The position numbers were made by a program, and so were the translations under genes. Under the pieces are notes generated by a model. It had not been told where the DNA came from and did no database searches. It saw only the letters and a program-made list of their open reading frames with translations. 64,000 bases of DNA from Hydrogenophaga pseudoflava NBRC 102511 (GTDB lineage: Bacteria; Pseudomonadota; Gammaproteobacteria; Burkholderiales; Burkholderiaceae_C), in the NCBI RefSeq assembly GCF_001592285.1, contig NZ_BCWQ01000006.1, positions 124,001-188,000 of the forward strand, written 5' to 3'. Of the stretch, positions 8,693 to 16,580 are shown in pieces. Positions within the stretch are counted from its first letter, which is position 1; each line of letters begins with the position of its first letter.

Positions 8693-10063
8693 TCAGGCCG
8701 GTTCCGGCACGCTCGGCAGGCCGGACAGCGCCATCGCCAGTTCCTTCTCGTCGTATTGCTCGTCCTTGAGTTCGCCCGCGAAGTACTTCTGGTAGGCGGC
8801 CATGTCGAAGTGGCCGTGGCCGCAGAGGTTGAACAGGATGGTTTCGCTCTTGCCTTCGCGCTTGCAGCGCAGGGCCTCCTCGATGGCGCCCTTGACGGCG
8901 TGGTTGGCTTCGGGCGCCGGCACGATGCCTTCGGCACGCGCAAAGGTCACGCCCGCCTCGAAGCACTGGCCTTGGGTGTAGGCGGTGGCTTCGAGCAGGC
9001 CCAGTTCCTTGCAGTGGCTGACCAGCGGCGCCATGCCGTGGTAGCGCAGGCCGCCGGCGTGGAAGCCCGGCGGCGTGAAGGTGCTGCCCAGGGTGTGCAT
9101 CTTGGTCAACGGCGTCATGTGGCCGGTGTCGCCGAAGTCGTAGGCGTACTTGCCGCGCGTGAGCGACGGGCAGGCCGCCGGCTCGACCGCGACGATGCGC
9201 GACTTGCGCCCGCCGCGCAGCGCATGGCCGATGAAGGGAAAGGCGATACCGGCGAAGTTGGAGCCGCCGCCGGTGCAACCCACCACCACATCCGGCCAGG
9301 CGTCGGCCATCTGCAGCTGCTCCATGGCTTCCAGGCCGATGATGGTCTGGTGCATCAGCACGTGGTTGAGCACCGAGCCCAGCGCGTACTTGGTGTCCTC
9401 GCGCTGCACCGCCAGCTCCACCGCTTCCGAGATCGCGATGCCCAGGCTGCCCGGGTGATCGGGCCGCTGGGCCAGCACGCTGCGGCCGTACTCGGTCTGG
9501 TTGGACGGCGACGGCAGGCAGCGCGCGCCGTAGGTCTCCATCACCGCGCGGCGGTAGGGCTTCTGGTCGTAGGACACGCGCACCTGGAACACCAGCACCT
9601 CCAGGTCGAACAGCGAGCCCGCGAACGACAGCGAGGTGCCCCACTGGCCAGCACCGGTCTCGGTGGTCAGGCGCTTGACGCCGGCCTGCTTGTTGTAGAA
9701 GGCCTGCGGGATCGCGGTGTTGGGCTTGTGGCTGCCGGCGGGGCTGACGCCCTCGTACTTGTAGAAGATCTTGGCCGGGGTGCCGAGCACCTTTTCCAGC
9801 CGGTGGGCGCGGTACAGCGGGGCCGGGCGCCAGAGTTTGTAGATGTCGCGAACCGGCTCCGGAATCTCGATCTCGCGTTCGGTGCTGACCTCCTGCAGGA
9901 TCAGTTCCATCGGGAACAGCGGCGCCAGGTCATCGGGGCCGATGGGCTGCATCGTGCCCGGGTGCAGCACGGGCGGCAGGGCCTTGGGCAAATCGGCCTG
10001 AATGTTGTACCAGAACTTGGGCATCTGGCTTTCGTCGAGCAGGTACTTGGTTTGCAGACTCAT
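8693..10063 (-). CDS. trpB2: TrpB2-type tryptophan synthase beta chain
   Basis: This 456-residue PLP enzyme of the TrpB2 subgroup condenses indole or a related substrate with serine. It has the PLP Lys in GSHKPNTAIPQ, the phosphate-binding loop CTGGGSNF and an intact catalytic core. TrpB2 proteins are longer at the N-terminus than the TrpB that pairs with TrpA, and often stand alone, as here: no trpA lies nearby. The start is the ATG at 10063 (MSLQTKYLLDE); a longer in-frame extension has no family similarity. The gene is divergent from an AraC-type regulator. Its in vivo substrate is open, for example scavenged indole or phosphoserine. Confidence 0.88.
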   Translation of the reverse strand: MSLQTKYLLDESQMPKFWYNIQADLPKALPPVLHPGTMQPIGPDDLAPLFPMELILQEVSTEREIEIPEPVRDIYKLWRPAPLYRAHRLEKVLGTPAKIFYKYEGVSPAGSHKPNTAIPQAFYNKQAGVKRLTTETGAGQWGTSLSFAGSLFDLEVLVFQVRVSYDQKPYRRAVMETYGARCLPSPSNQTEYGRSVLAQRPDHPGSLGIAISEAVELAVQREDTKYALGSVLNHVLMHQTIIGLEAMEQLQMADAWPDVVVGCTGGGSNFAGIAFPFIGHALRGGRKSRIVAVEPAACPSLTRGKYAYDFGDTGHMTPLTKMHTLGSTFTPPGFHAGGLRYHGMAPLVSHCKELGLLEATAYTQGQCFEAGVTFARAEGIVPAPEANHAVKGAIEEALRCKREGKSETILFNLCGHGHFDMAAYQKYFAGELKDEQYDEKELAMALSGLPSVPEPA

Positions 10064-10194
10064 GGCGGGGCTCCTGAAAGGTGGAACAGGGGTGGACAGC
10101 GAACCGGACCATTCTGGAATCAGCCCGCCGCCACAACCATCCGCGAAACGAACGCGGGTATCCGATAAGTGCAAAACCCCGGGTAATCACTAGC

Positions 10195-11238
10195 ATGCGG
10201 CGCATGTCTCCGAGCCCTGCCCCGTCCCCGACCCACGCGCCCGCATGGCTGGACCGCAGTGCGCCCGCGGGCGCGGCCTGGGCGCCGCTGTCGGTACTGG
10301 CCTCCGACGACCTCGACGAAACGCGCGACCAGATCGCGCGCATCTTCAAGCCGCACGATCTGGCGGTGATCGGCCCTCGGCAGCGCGTGCGCGCCCGCAT
10401 GCACCACCGCGCGCTCGGCCCTTCGGTGTCGCTCAACCGACTGGCCCACGGCGCCGCGGTGCGCATCGACCCGGACCGGCTGGACGACTTCTTCCTGGTG
10501 CAGATGCCGCTGGCCGGCGAGGCGGCGGTGTGGCACCAGAACGCGCGGCACCTCAGCGCCGTGGGCGAAGCGACGGTGATCTCGCCGCAGGACGCGGTGC
10601 GCATGGAGTGGTCGTGCCATTGCGACCAGTTCATGCTGCGCATCGACCGCCAGCGGCTGCTGCACGTGGCGGCGGCCATCAGCGGCAGCGAACCGGCCGC
10701 CACCTTGCGGCTGGCGCCGCGGCTGGACCTGCGCCAGGGTTCGGGCGCGCACTGGTGGCAGCTGATGCACTACCTTGCCGCGCTGCTGCAGCCGGGCGGT
10801 GAGCACCCGTCGACGGGCCTGCACACGGCCATGCTGGAAGACCATGTGCTGGCCATGCTGCTGCGGGTGGCCTGGGCGCCGGCCACGGTGAGCCGGGCGC
10901 CCGCCAGCGCAACCGTGCCCCGGCTGCGGCAACTGGAGGACCACATCGAAGCGCACCTGGACCAGCCGCTGACCGTGGCCGACCTGGCGCGGGCGGTCAA
11001 CAGCAGCGTGCGCCTGGTGCAGCAGCTGTTCGCCCGCGAGCGCGGCACCACGCCCATGGCCCACATCCGCCGGCTGCGGCTGGAACGCGTGCGCCACGAC
11101 CTGCTGCACCCCGGCCCGGACACCCGCGTGCTGCAGACCGCCGCACGATGGGGTTTTGAGCACCCCGGCCGCTTCGCCGCCGCCTACCAGCAGGCCTACG
11201 GCGAAAGCCCCAGCGCCACCCTCGCGCGCAGCCGCTGA
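10195..11238 (+). CDS. AraC/XylS-family transcriptional regulator
   Basis: The 347-residue protein has an N-terminal AraC-binding-like domain (about 35-215) of the kind found in AndR and XylS relatives. A C-terminal AraC helix-turn-helix pair follows from about 245 (LTVADLARAVNSSVRLVQQLF, then a second helix near TRVLQTAARWGFEHPGRF). It is transcribed away from trpB2, with 131 bases between the starts, so it may regulate that gene or itself. The effector cannot be predicted. Confidence 0.82.
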   Translation: MRRMSPSPAPSPTHAPAWLDRSAPAGAAWAPLSVLASDDLDETRDQIARIFKPHDLAVIGPRQRVRARMHHRALGPSVSLNRLAHGAAVRIDPDRLDDFFLVQMPLAGEAAVWHQNARHLSAVGEATVISPQDAVRMEWSCHCDQFMLRIDRQRLLHVAAAISGSEPAATLRLAPRLDLRQGSGAHWWQLMHYLAALLQPGGEHPSTGLHTAMLEDHVLAMLLRVAWAPATVSRAPASATVPRLRQLEDHIEAHLDQPLTVADLARAVNSSVRLVQQLFARERGTTPMAHIRRLRLERVRHDLLHPGPDTRVLQTAARWGFEHPGRFAAAYQQAYGESPSATLARSR

Positions 11239-11286
11239 CCCGGATTTTTTCCTGCTGCCTGCTGGCCTTGAACGCTCAGCGACTGC

Positions 11287-11646
11287 TCAGCCGCCCGCGC
11301 GCTTGACCGTGTGGCCCTGGGCCTTGAGCGCCTCGATCACGCGTTCGACGTGGTCACCCTGCACCTCGATCACGCCATCTTTCACCGTGCCGCCGGTGCC
11401 GCAGAGCGTGCGCAGCTGCTTGCCGAGCGCCGCCAGACCCGCCGCATCGAGCAGCGCCCCCTTGACCACGGTCACGGCCTTGCCGCCCCGGCCCTTGGTC
11501 TCGCGCGAGACGCGCAGCACGCCATCGCCCTTGGGTACAGCGGGTTCGCCGCAGCGGCAGGCCGCCACCGGCTGGCGGCAGCCGGGGCACATGCGGCCCG
11601 ATTCGGTCGAATAGACCAGGCCACCGGAAGAAGCTCGTGATTTCAT
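11287..11646 (-). CDS. yciH: YciH/SUI1-family translation factor
   Basis: This 119-residue protein resembles bacterial YciH, the homologue of eukaryotic translation initiation factor eIF1. The N-terminus has a CxxC pair followed by CxC (MCPGCRQPVAACRCGE), a possible zinc site. The SUI1 domain occupies about residues 45-115, with the conserved KGRGGKAVTVVKG, CGTGGTVKDGVIEVQGDH and final IEALKAQGHTVKRAGG. Its start is 36 bases from the divergent helicase gene. In E. coli YciH affects fidelity of start selection; that role is assumed here by family. Confidence 0.87.
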   Translation of the reverse strand: MKSRASSGGLVYSTESGRMCPGCRQPVAACRCGEPAVPKGDGVLRVSRETKGRGGKAVTVVKGALLDAAGLAALGKQLRTLCGTGGTVKDGVIEVQGDHVERVIEALKAQGHTVKRAGG

Positions 11647-11682
11647 GGGCCGGGATCGTAGCGCGTCGCCGACAATCGCCCC

Positions 11683-12921
11683 ATGCCGTTTTTCTCTCTG
11701 GGCCTTGAGCCCGCTCTCGCCCAGCCCGCTGCCAACCTGGGTTTTGCCGCCCCCACCCCGATCCAGACCGAGGCCATCCCGCCGGTGCTTGCCGGCCGAG
11801 ACCTGCTGGCCAGCGCCCGCACCGGCTCGGGCAAGACCGCCGCCTACGCCCTGCCCCTGCTGCAGCGCTGGCTGGACCGGGCGGACACCGGGCCGCGCCG
11901 CACGCGGGCACTCGTGCTGGTGCCCACGCGCGAGCTGGCCGCGCAGGTCGGCGAGGTGCTGCGCTCGCTGGCGCAGGCGCTGCCCCGGCGCCCGAAGCTG
12001 GTCGTCGCCTTCGGCGGCGTCTCGATCAACCCGCAGCTGATGGCGCTGCGCGGTGGCGCCGACGTGGTGGTCGCCACCCCTGGCCGTCTGCTCGACCTGG
12101 TGGACCACAACGGCCTGCGGCTGGACGCGGTAGACCTCCTGGTGCTCGACGAAGCCGACCGCCTGCTCGACCTGGGTTTCGCCGAAGAACTGGCGCGTGT
12201 GCTGGGCCTGCTGCCGGCGCAGCGCCAGAACCTGCTGTTCTCCGCCACCGTGCCACCGGCGGTCGAAACCATGGCGCTGCAGCTGCTGCACGACCCGGTG
12301 CGGGTGGACGTGCCGACGCCGGACGACGACGCGGCCGCGCCGCTGGTGCAGCAGCGCGCCTTTGCGGTCGACGAGAAGCGGCGCACCCAGCTGCTGCGGC
12401 AGCTGATGAAAACCGAGGGCTGGAAGCCGGTGCTGGTATTTGTGGCCACGCAGTACGCGGCCGAACGCCTGGCCAACAAGCTGCACCACGGCGAGGTCTA
12501 CGCCACCGCCTTCCACGGCGGACTGAGCCAGGGCGCACGCCAGACCACGCTGGGCGAGTTCAAGGCCGGGCGCTGGGACGTGCTGGTGACGACCGACCTG
12601 GCCGCGCGCGGCATCCACATCGACGGTCTGCCGGTGGTGGTGAACTTCGACCTGCCGCGCTCGGCGGTGGACCATGTGCACCGCATCGGGCGCACCGCCC
12701 GAGCGGGTCAGGCCGGCCTGGCGGTCAGCTTCGTGACCGCTGCGCAACTGGCGCACTGGCACCTGATCGAGAAGCGCCAGGGCCTGAGCCTGCCGCTGGA
12801 AACGGTGGAAGGCTTCGAGCCGACCGAAACGCCGCCACCGCCCGCGCCAGGCAACGGCGGAGTCAAGGGCAAGCGGCCGAGCAAAAAAGACAAGCTGCGC
12901 GCACAGGCAGCGAAACCGTAG
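11683..12921 (+). CDS. rhlE: DEAD-box RNA helicase (RhlE type)
   Basis: The 412-residue ATP-dependent RNA helicase acts in RNA remodelling, for example ribosome assembly or RNA decay. It shows the Q motif (GFAAPTPIQTEAIP), Walker A ARTGSGKTAAY, the PTRELAAQ motif, the DEAD box in VLVLDEADRLLDLGF (about residue 160), SAT in LLFSATVPP, and the C-terminal HRIGRTARAG. A Lys/Arg-rich basic tail closes the protein, as is usual in RhlE. Assignment among RhlE-like paralogues is by general similarity. Confidence 0.9.
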   Translation: MPFFSLGLEPALAQPAANLGFAAPTPIQTEAIPPVLAGRDLLASARTGSGKTAAYALPLLQRWLDRADTGPRRTRALVLVPTRELAAQVGEVLRSLAQALPRRPKLVVAFGGVSINPQLMALRGGADVVVATPGRLLDLVDHNGLRLDAVDLLVLDEADRLLDLGFAEELARVLGLLPAQRQNLLFSATVPPAVETMALQLLHDPVRVDVPTPDDDAAAPLVQQRAFAVDEKRRTQLLRQLMKTEGWKPVLVFVATQYAAERLANKLHHGEVYATAFHGGLSQGARQTTLGEFKAGRWDVLVTTDLAARGIHIDGLPVVVNFDLPRSAVDHVHRIGRTARAGQAGLAVSFVTAAQLAHWHLIEKRQGLSLPLETVEGFEPTETPPPPAPGNGGVKGKRPSKKDKLRAQAAKP

Positions 12922-13002
12922 CCCCCACGCTCCGCCGCTGCGCGGGTCGCTACCCCTTGAGGGGGTGCGTTTCGCCTTGGGGCGGCCCGGCGGCGAAACC
13001 GC
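12922..13002 (+). repeat. Comamonad-type intergenic palindromic repeat
   Basis: Between the helicase stop and the next stop lies a GC-rich imperfect palindrome. It contains the inverted pair CCCCTTGAGGGGG (12954-12966) and a following block rich in GGGCGGCCCGGCGG. Elements of this style recur between genes in Comamonadaceae genomes. Only one copy is visible in this window, so the repeat status rests on family knowledge. It lies between convergent genes and may also act as a terminator-like structure. Confidence 0.5.
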
Positions 13003-13338
13003 TTACTCTTCGTCGCTGGTCTGTTCACCGGCAGCTTCGGGCGCCGTACCCGCCGGGCGCGGCTTGCGCACGCCGGGCTTGGCCAGCAGCTCCACATAAC
13101 ACTGCGTGGCGCCGTCCTTGGCCAGCGCGTCCAGCAGGTTCATCAGCTCGCCCGGATGCACCACCTGCGCGCTGTCCTTGTCGGCGCCGAAGCGGCAGTC
13201 GAAGTCCCAGAAGTCCGCACCCTCGGGCAGATCGCGGCGGCGTTCGCGCTTCTGGTATTTGCGGATGTCGTGCTTGACGGCGTCGAGCACGCGGTCGGGG
13301 TGCTTGCCCTCGGGGCGCAGCGGGTAGGTTTTTCTCAT
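13003..13338 (-). CDS. DUF6172-like conserved protein
   Basis: This 111-residue soluble protein is rich in charged residues. It begins MRKTYPLRPEGKHPDRVLDA and has a basic stretch (YQKRERRRDLPEG) followed by FWDFDCRFG. This matches the small conserved family of unknown function labelled DUF6172, seen in beta- and gammaproteobacteria. The last 20 residues are acidic and of low complexity. It converges on the helicase gene. No function can be assigned. Confidence 0.6.
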   Translation of the reverse strand: MRKTYPLRPEGKHPDRVLDAVKHDIRKYQKRERRRDLPEGADFWDFDCRFGADKDSAQVVHPGELMNLLDALAKDGATQCYVELLAKPGVRKPRPAGTAPEAAGEQTSDEE

Positions 13339-13392
13339 GGATGTCCTTGGGTTGGGTGCGTTCGCCCCGGCAGGACGTGAAACGGACCCGGA

Positions 13393-13701
13393 TTATGCGG
13401 GCAGCACGATGTCGTAGCCGCCTTCGTCCAGGTGGCGGTGCGGGCCGAACACAGCCTCCAGAGCCGCGGCTTCGGCCATCTGCCAGTGCTCCAGCACCGT
13501 GCGCTCTTCGACCGTCAGCGCCTCGGGGTCGGGCGTCTCGCCGTGCTGCGCCACGATGCCCAGATAGGCGCGGTAGACCGGCGCCACCAGCGCCGCATCG
13601 CCCAGCGCATCCTCCAGCGCATCGCGGAACAGGCGTTCAGCGGCCTGGCGCTGGCCCGGCGGCGTGTCGTCGGGCACGTAGAGCTTGAGGGTGTAGGTCA
13701 T
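13393..13701 (-). CDS. Small conserved hypothetical protein
   Basis: A 102-residue acidic soluble protein starting MTYTLKLYVPDDTPPGQRQA. It looks mainly helical from residue 15 onward and has no Cys, membrane segment or signal peptide. The start codon is 55 bases from the divergent exonuclease gene, so the two share a promoter region. I do not recognise a family. Coding status is supported by strong third-position GC bias and by its tidy placement between neighbours. Confidence 0.6.
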   Translation of the reverse strand: MTYTLKLYVPDDTPPGQRQAAERLFRDALEDALGDAALVAPVYRAYLGIVAQHGETPDPEALTVEERTVLEHWQMAEAAALEAVFGPHRHLDEGGYDIVLPA

Positions 13702-13756
13702 GGCGGGGCGGCAGGCACAATGCCCGATTATCCCGCGCCGTCCCGACCTCCTGCCC

Positions 13757-14359
13757 ATGAACACCACCCGCACCACACCGAGCAAGGACGACATCGCCCT
13801 CCTGCCCGAATTCCCCCGCCTGGGCCTGGACCGCATCGCGCTGGTGAACTCCGCGGTGGCCGCGCGCGAGGCGGTGGCGGCGCTGCGCGACCACGCCCAC
13901 TGGGGCTTCGACACCGAGAGCAAGCCCACCTTCGTGCAGGGCGAGGTGTCTGACGGGCCGCACATCCTGCAGCTGGCCACGACGGAGCGGGCCTGGGTGT
14001 TCCAGCTGCACGACCCCGCCAGCCGCGACCTGGCCGCGCAGGTGATGGCCGAGGCCGGACACAGCAAGGCCGGCTTCGGTCTGGGCGACGACACCAAGCG
14101 CATCCGCGCCAAGCTGGGCGTCGAGCCGGTCGGGGTGATCGAGCTCAACCACCTGTTCCGCGCGAGCGGCTACCGCAAGGACATGGGCGTCAAGGGCGCG
14201 GTGGCGGTGCTGTTCGGGCAGCGCTTCATCAAGTCAAAGAAAGCCGCCACCTCCAACTGGGCCAACCCGCGCCTGACCGAGGGCCAGCTCATCTACGCGG
14301 CCAACGACGCCTGGGCCGCGGCCGTGGTGCACGAGGCGCTCAGGACCCGCGCGCCTTAG
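13757..14359 (+). CDS. 3'-5' exonuclease, RNase D-like (DEDDy)
   Basis: The 200-residue protein is a stand-alone DEDDy exonuclease domain without the HRDC domains of RNase D. Motif I is HWGFDTESKPTF, with the catalytic Asp and Glu. Motif II lies near AGFGLGDDTKRI, and motif III is YAAND (Y-x3-D). It is likely to trim RNA or DNA 3' ends. The ATG at 13757 is chosen because upstream codons in frame are unlike the family. Its last 20 bases overlap, tail to tail, the 3' end of the DUF3820 gene on the other strand. Confidence 0.8.
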   Translation: MNTTRTTPSKDDIALLPEFPRLGLDRIALVNSAVAAREAVAALRDHAHWGFDTESKPTFVQGEVSDGPHILQLATTERAWVFQLHDPASRDLAAQVMAEAGHSKAGFGLGDDTKRIRAKLGVEPVGVIELNHLFRASGYRKDMGVKGAVAVLFGQRFIKSKKAATSNWANPRLTEGQLIYAANDAWAAAVVHEALRTRAP

Positions 14360-14576
14360 GCGGCCGGCTGTGGCGCAGCGGCGTGAGCAGCTCATCCAGG
14401 CCGTTGTGGTCGATTTCGTGCATCAGGGCGATCAAGCGCCCCAGCTCGCCCTTCGGGAAACCCTCGCGCGCGAACCAGTTGAGGTAGTGCCCCGGCAGGT
14501 CGGCAATCGCCCGGCCCTTGTACTTGCCATAGGGCATCTCTACGGTCAGCAAGCGCTCCAGCTCGGTCGGGTTCAT
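14340..14576 (-). CDS. DUF3820-family small protein
   Basis: A 78-residue protein matching the DUF3820 family. The hallmark is MPYGKYKGRAIADLPGHYLNWF followed by GFPKGELGRLIALMHEI. These short proteins often accompany nucleic-acid enzymes and their core resembles the C-terminal part of some exonucleases, though the role is not established. The ATG overlaps the stop of the hydrolase gene (ATGA), so it is translated after the hydrolase. Its 3' end is antisense to the exonuclease 3' end. Confidence 0.8.
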   Translation of the reverse strand: MNPTELERLLTVEMPYGKYKGRAIADLPGHYLNWFAREGFPKGELGRLIALMHEIDHNGLDELLTPLRHSRPPKARGS

Positions 14577-15397
14577 GTCGCGGCGTGCGCACGGTCCAGC
14601 CAGTCGCGCACCGTGCGGTTGAACTGTTCGGGCTTCTGCTTCATGAGCCAGTGCCCGGCGTCCAGGCCATGGGCCGCGCTGCCCGGCGTGGTGGCGAGTT
14701 GCGCCAGCCAGCGCGCGGAATGGAACATGAACGGCTTGCGCTTGCCGAAGAAGAACAGCGTGGGCAGCGTCGGGCCGAACACCTTGTCGACCCGCGCCAC
14801 GCCGCGCAGGCCACCCAGCGTGCCAAACCACTGCATCGCGTAGGGGTAGTTCATCTGCCAGGCGATTTCGGCCGCAGGGGTGCGACAGCCGATGGTGCGA
14901 GCCATCCAGCGCGTCATGCGGTTGGCCAGACCAGGCAGCAGTGGCCCTAGCTTCCAGGCGACGGCCAGCCAGAGCTGGTAGCCCGCGATCATGGCCTTTT
15001 CTTTGGCGGTCAACGACTTCAGGTAAGCGCCGGTGTTGGTGTCGCCGATGTCGGCGGCCACCACCCGGGACACCCGGTCCGTGTGCCGCGCGGCATATTC
15101 ATAGCCAAAGAAGCAGCCCCAGTCGTGCAGCATCAGGGTCACCTTCTGATAGGGGCTGACCTCATCGACGATGGCCGCCACCAGTTGGCACATCTGATCC
15201 ACCGACACCGGGCGCGGCGGCCGGCCCAGGTCGTAGCCCGGCAGCGCGAAGCGCACGCAGCGGTAGCCGTCCCGGAGCGCTGCCACCGACTCGTCCCACA
15301 GCGCGGGCGAATCGGGCCAGCCGTGCAGCATGACCACGGTCGGTCCTTCGCCGTCGATCAGGACCTTGATGTCCTGCACGGTCAGCGTCTGCGTCAT
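14573..15397 (-). CDS. Alpha/beta-fold hydrolase
   Basis: The 274-residue protein has the alpha/beta hydrolase core. The oxyanion HG is in VVMLHGWPDSP, and an Asp (rather than Ser) lies in the nucleophile elbow region LMLHDWGCFFG. A His near the end (GLDAGHWLMKQ) completes a triad. The Asp elbow HDWG is characteristic of epoxide hydrolases and haloalkane dehalogenases, so hydrolysis of an epoxide or halide is plausible. The substrate is unknown. It is the first gene of a two-gene unit with the DUF3820 gene. Confidence 0.78.
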   Translation of the reverse strand: MTQTLTVQDIKVLIDGEGPTVVMLHGWPDSPALWDESVAALRDGYRCVRFALPGYDLGRPPRPVSVDQMCQLVAAIVDEVSPYQKVTLMLHDWGCFFGYEYAARHTDRVSRVVAADIGDTNTGAYLKSLTAKEKAMIAGYQLWLAVAWKLGPLLPGLANRMTRWMARTIGCRTPAAEIAWQMNYPYAMQWFGTLGGLRGVARVDKVFGPTLPTLFFFGKRKPFMFHSARWLAQLATTPGSAAHGLDAGHWLMKQKPEQFNRTVRDWLDRAHAAT

Positions 15398-15489
15398 GTC
15401 GCGGTCTCCTCGGGTGATTCGAGCGGGCGATGGTAGCTTGGCGCAGATCAAGGGCGGTCGCGCCCGCGTCACCGACAATAGCGCCCGCC

Positions 15490-16080
15490 ATGCACCGCAC
15501 CATCTTCACCACCCCGGTGATCGCTCCCCTGCTGCGAGCCCTGTCGAGCGGCTTCCTGCGGCTCACCGGCTGGACCGTCGAAGGCCACCTGCCGCCCAGT
15601 GCCGCCAAGAGCGTCTTCATCGCCGCCCCGCACACCAGCAACTGGGATCTGCCCTACACCCTGATGGTCGCATTCGCGCTGCGCCTGAACCCCTACTGGA
15701 TGGGCAAGGCCAGCATCTTCCGCTTCCCTTTTGGTGGCCTGATGCGCTGGCTCGGCGGCATCGCGGTCGACCGCTCGAAGTCCAACAACCTGGTCGCTGC
15801 CTCGGCCCAGGCGATCCAGGATGCCGACGGCCCGCTGCAGCTGATCGTGCCGCCCGAGGGCACCCGCAGCAAGACGCGTTACTGGAAGACCGGCTTCTAC
15901 TACATCGCCACCACTGCGCAGGTGCCGATCATCCTGGCCTACATGGACTACGCGACCAAACGCAGTGGCCTGGGTCCGGTGTTCGAGCCGACAGGCGACA
16001 TCGACGCCGACATGGTGCGCATCAAGGCGTTCTACCAGCCGTTCCAGGGCAAGAACGCCACCCAGTTCACCGGCGAATGA
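15490..16080 (+). CDS. PlsC-like acyltransferase
   Basis: This 196-residue protein belongs to the glycerolphosphate acyltransferase superfamily. Motif I is APHTSNWDLPY (H-x4-D, catalytic), and motif III-like VPPEGTRSKTRYWKTGFYYIA follows. It is shorter than PlsC, about 240 residues, and is closer to the soluble 1-acyl-glycerol-3-phosphate acyltransferase-like proteins of betaproteobacteria. It probably acylates a lysophospholipid or similar lipid at the inner face of the membrane. The start (MHRTIFTTP) was chosen for family length. Confidence 0.78.
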   Translation: MHRTIFTTPVIAPLLRALSSGFLRLTGWTVEGHLPPSAAKSVFIAAPHTSNWDLPYTLMVAFALRLNPYWMGKASIFRFPFGGLMRWLGGIAVDRSKSNNLVAASAQAIQDADGPLQLIVPPEGTRSKTRYWKTGFYYIATTAQVPIILAYMDYATKRSGLGPVFEPTGDIDADMVRIKAFYQPFQGKNATQFTGE

Positions 16081-16160
16081 GCCGCACGACCTGTAACACG
16101 ACTACAAAAGGTTTCATGAGAATAGGCGAAACCTTCCCGCAAATTGGGTAATCTGGCCGG

Positions 16161-16535
16161 GTGAGCCGCCAGCATTCCGTCTTCCAAGGGCCTCTGTCCA
16201 CCCTCTCGACTCTGTCCAGCACCTTGCGTGAAGGCCTGGGGTCGCTGCTGGGCGTCGAGAAGGTCCGCCACAACGACGCCGACGTGGCGCGCATCCGCCT
16301 TGCCATGCTGCGCCTGCATGGTGAGGACGGGCGCCTGAACAACCCCCGGCTGCACCAGCGGCTGCAACACACCCGCGATGCGGAAGGCCTTTGGTATGCA
16401 CGGGCCGAGCTGTACGCCGATCTCTGCCAGCGCCACAACGAACCGCACGCGATCCGCGCGCTGGAATCGCTGCGCCCCATGTTCCGGGGCACCCTGCCCG
16501 ACAGCCTGCTCCGGTCCCGGATGCCCGGGGCCTGA
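16161..16535 (+). CDS. Small conserved hypothetical protein, GTG start
   Basis: A 124-residue soluble protein. The N-terminal 25 residues are rich in Ser, Leu and Thr. The rest is helical with many Arg, Leu and His (for example RIRLAMLRLHGEDGRLNNPRLHQRL), ending near FRGTLPDSLLRSRMPGA. No ATG fits near the 5' end, so a GTG at 16161 is used. The ribosome site before it is weak, so the start is uncertain. I recognise no domain. Codon use matches the host. Confidence 0.55.
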   Translation: MSRQHSVFQGPLSTLSTLSSTLREGLGSLLGVEKVRHNDADVARIRLAMLRLHGEDGRLNNPRLHQRLQHTRDAEGLWYARAELYADLCQRHNEPHAIRALESLRPMFRGTLPDSLLRSRMPGA

Positions 16536-16580
16536 GCCCGCCGGCGGCAGACCCCGCGGCCTATCCGCCGGCAATCAGGC

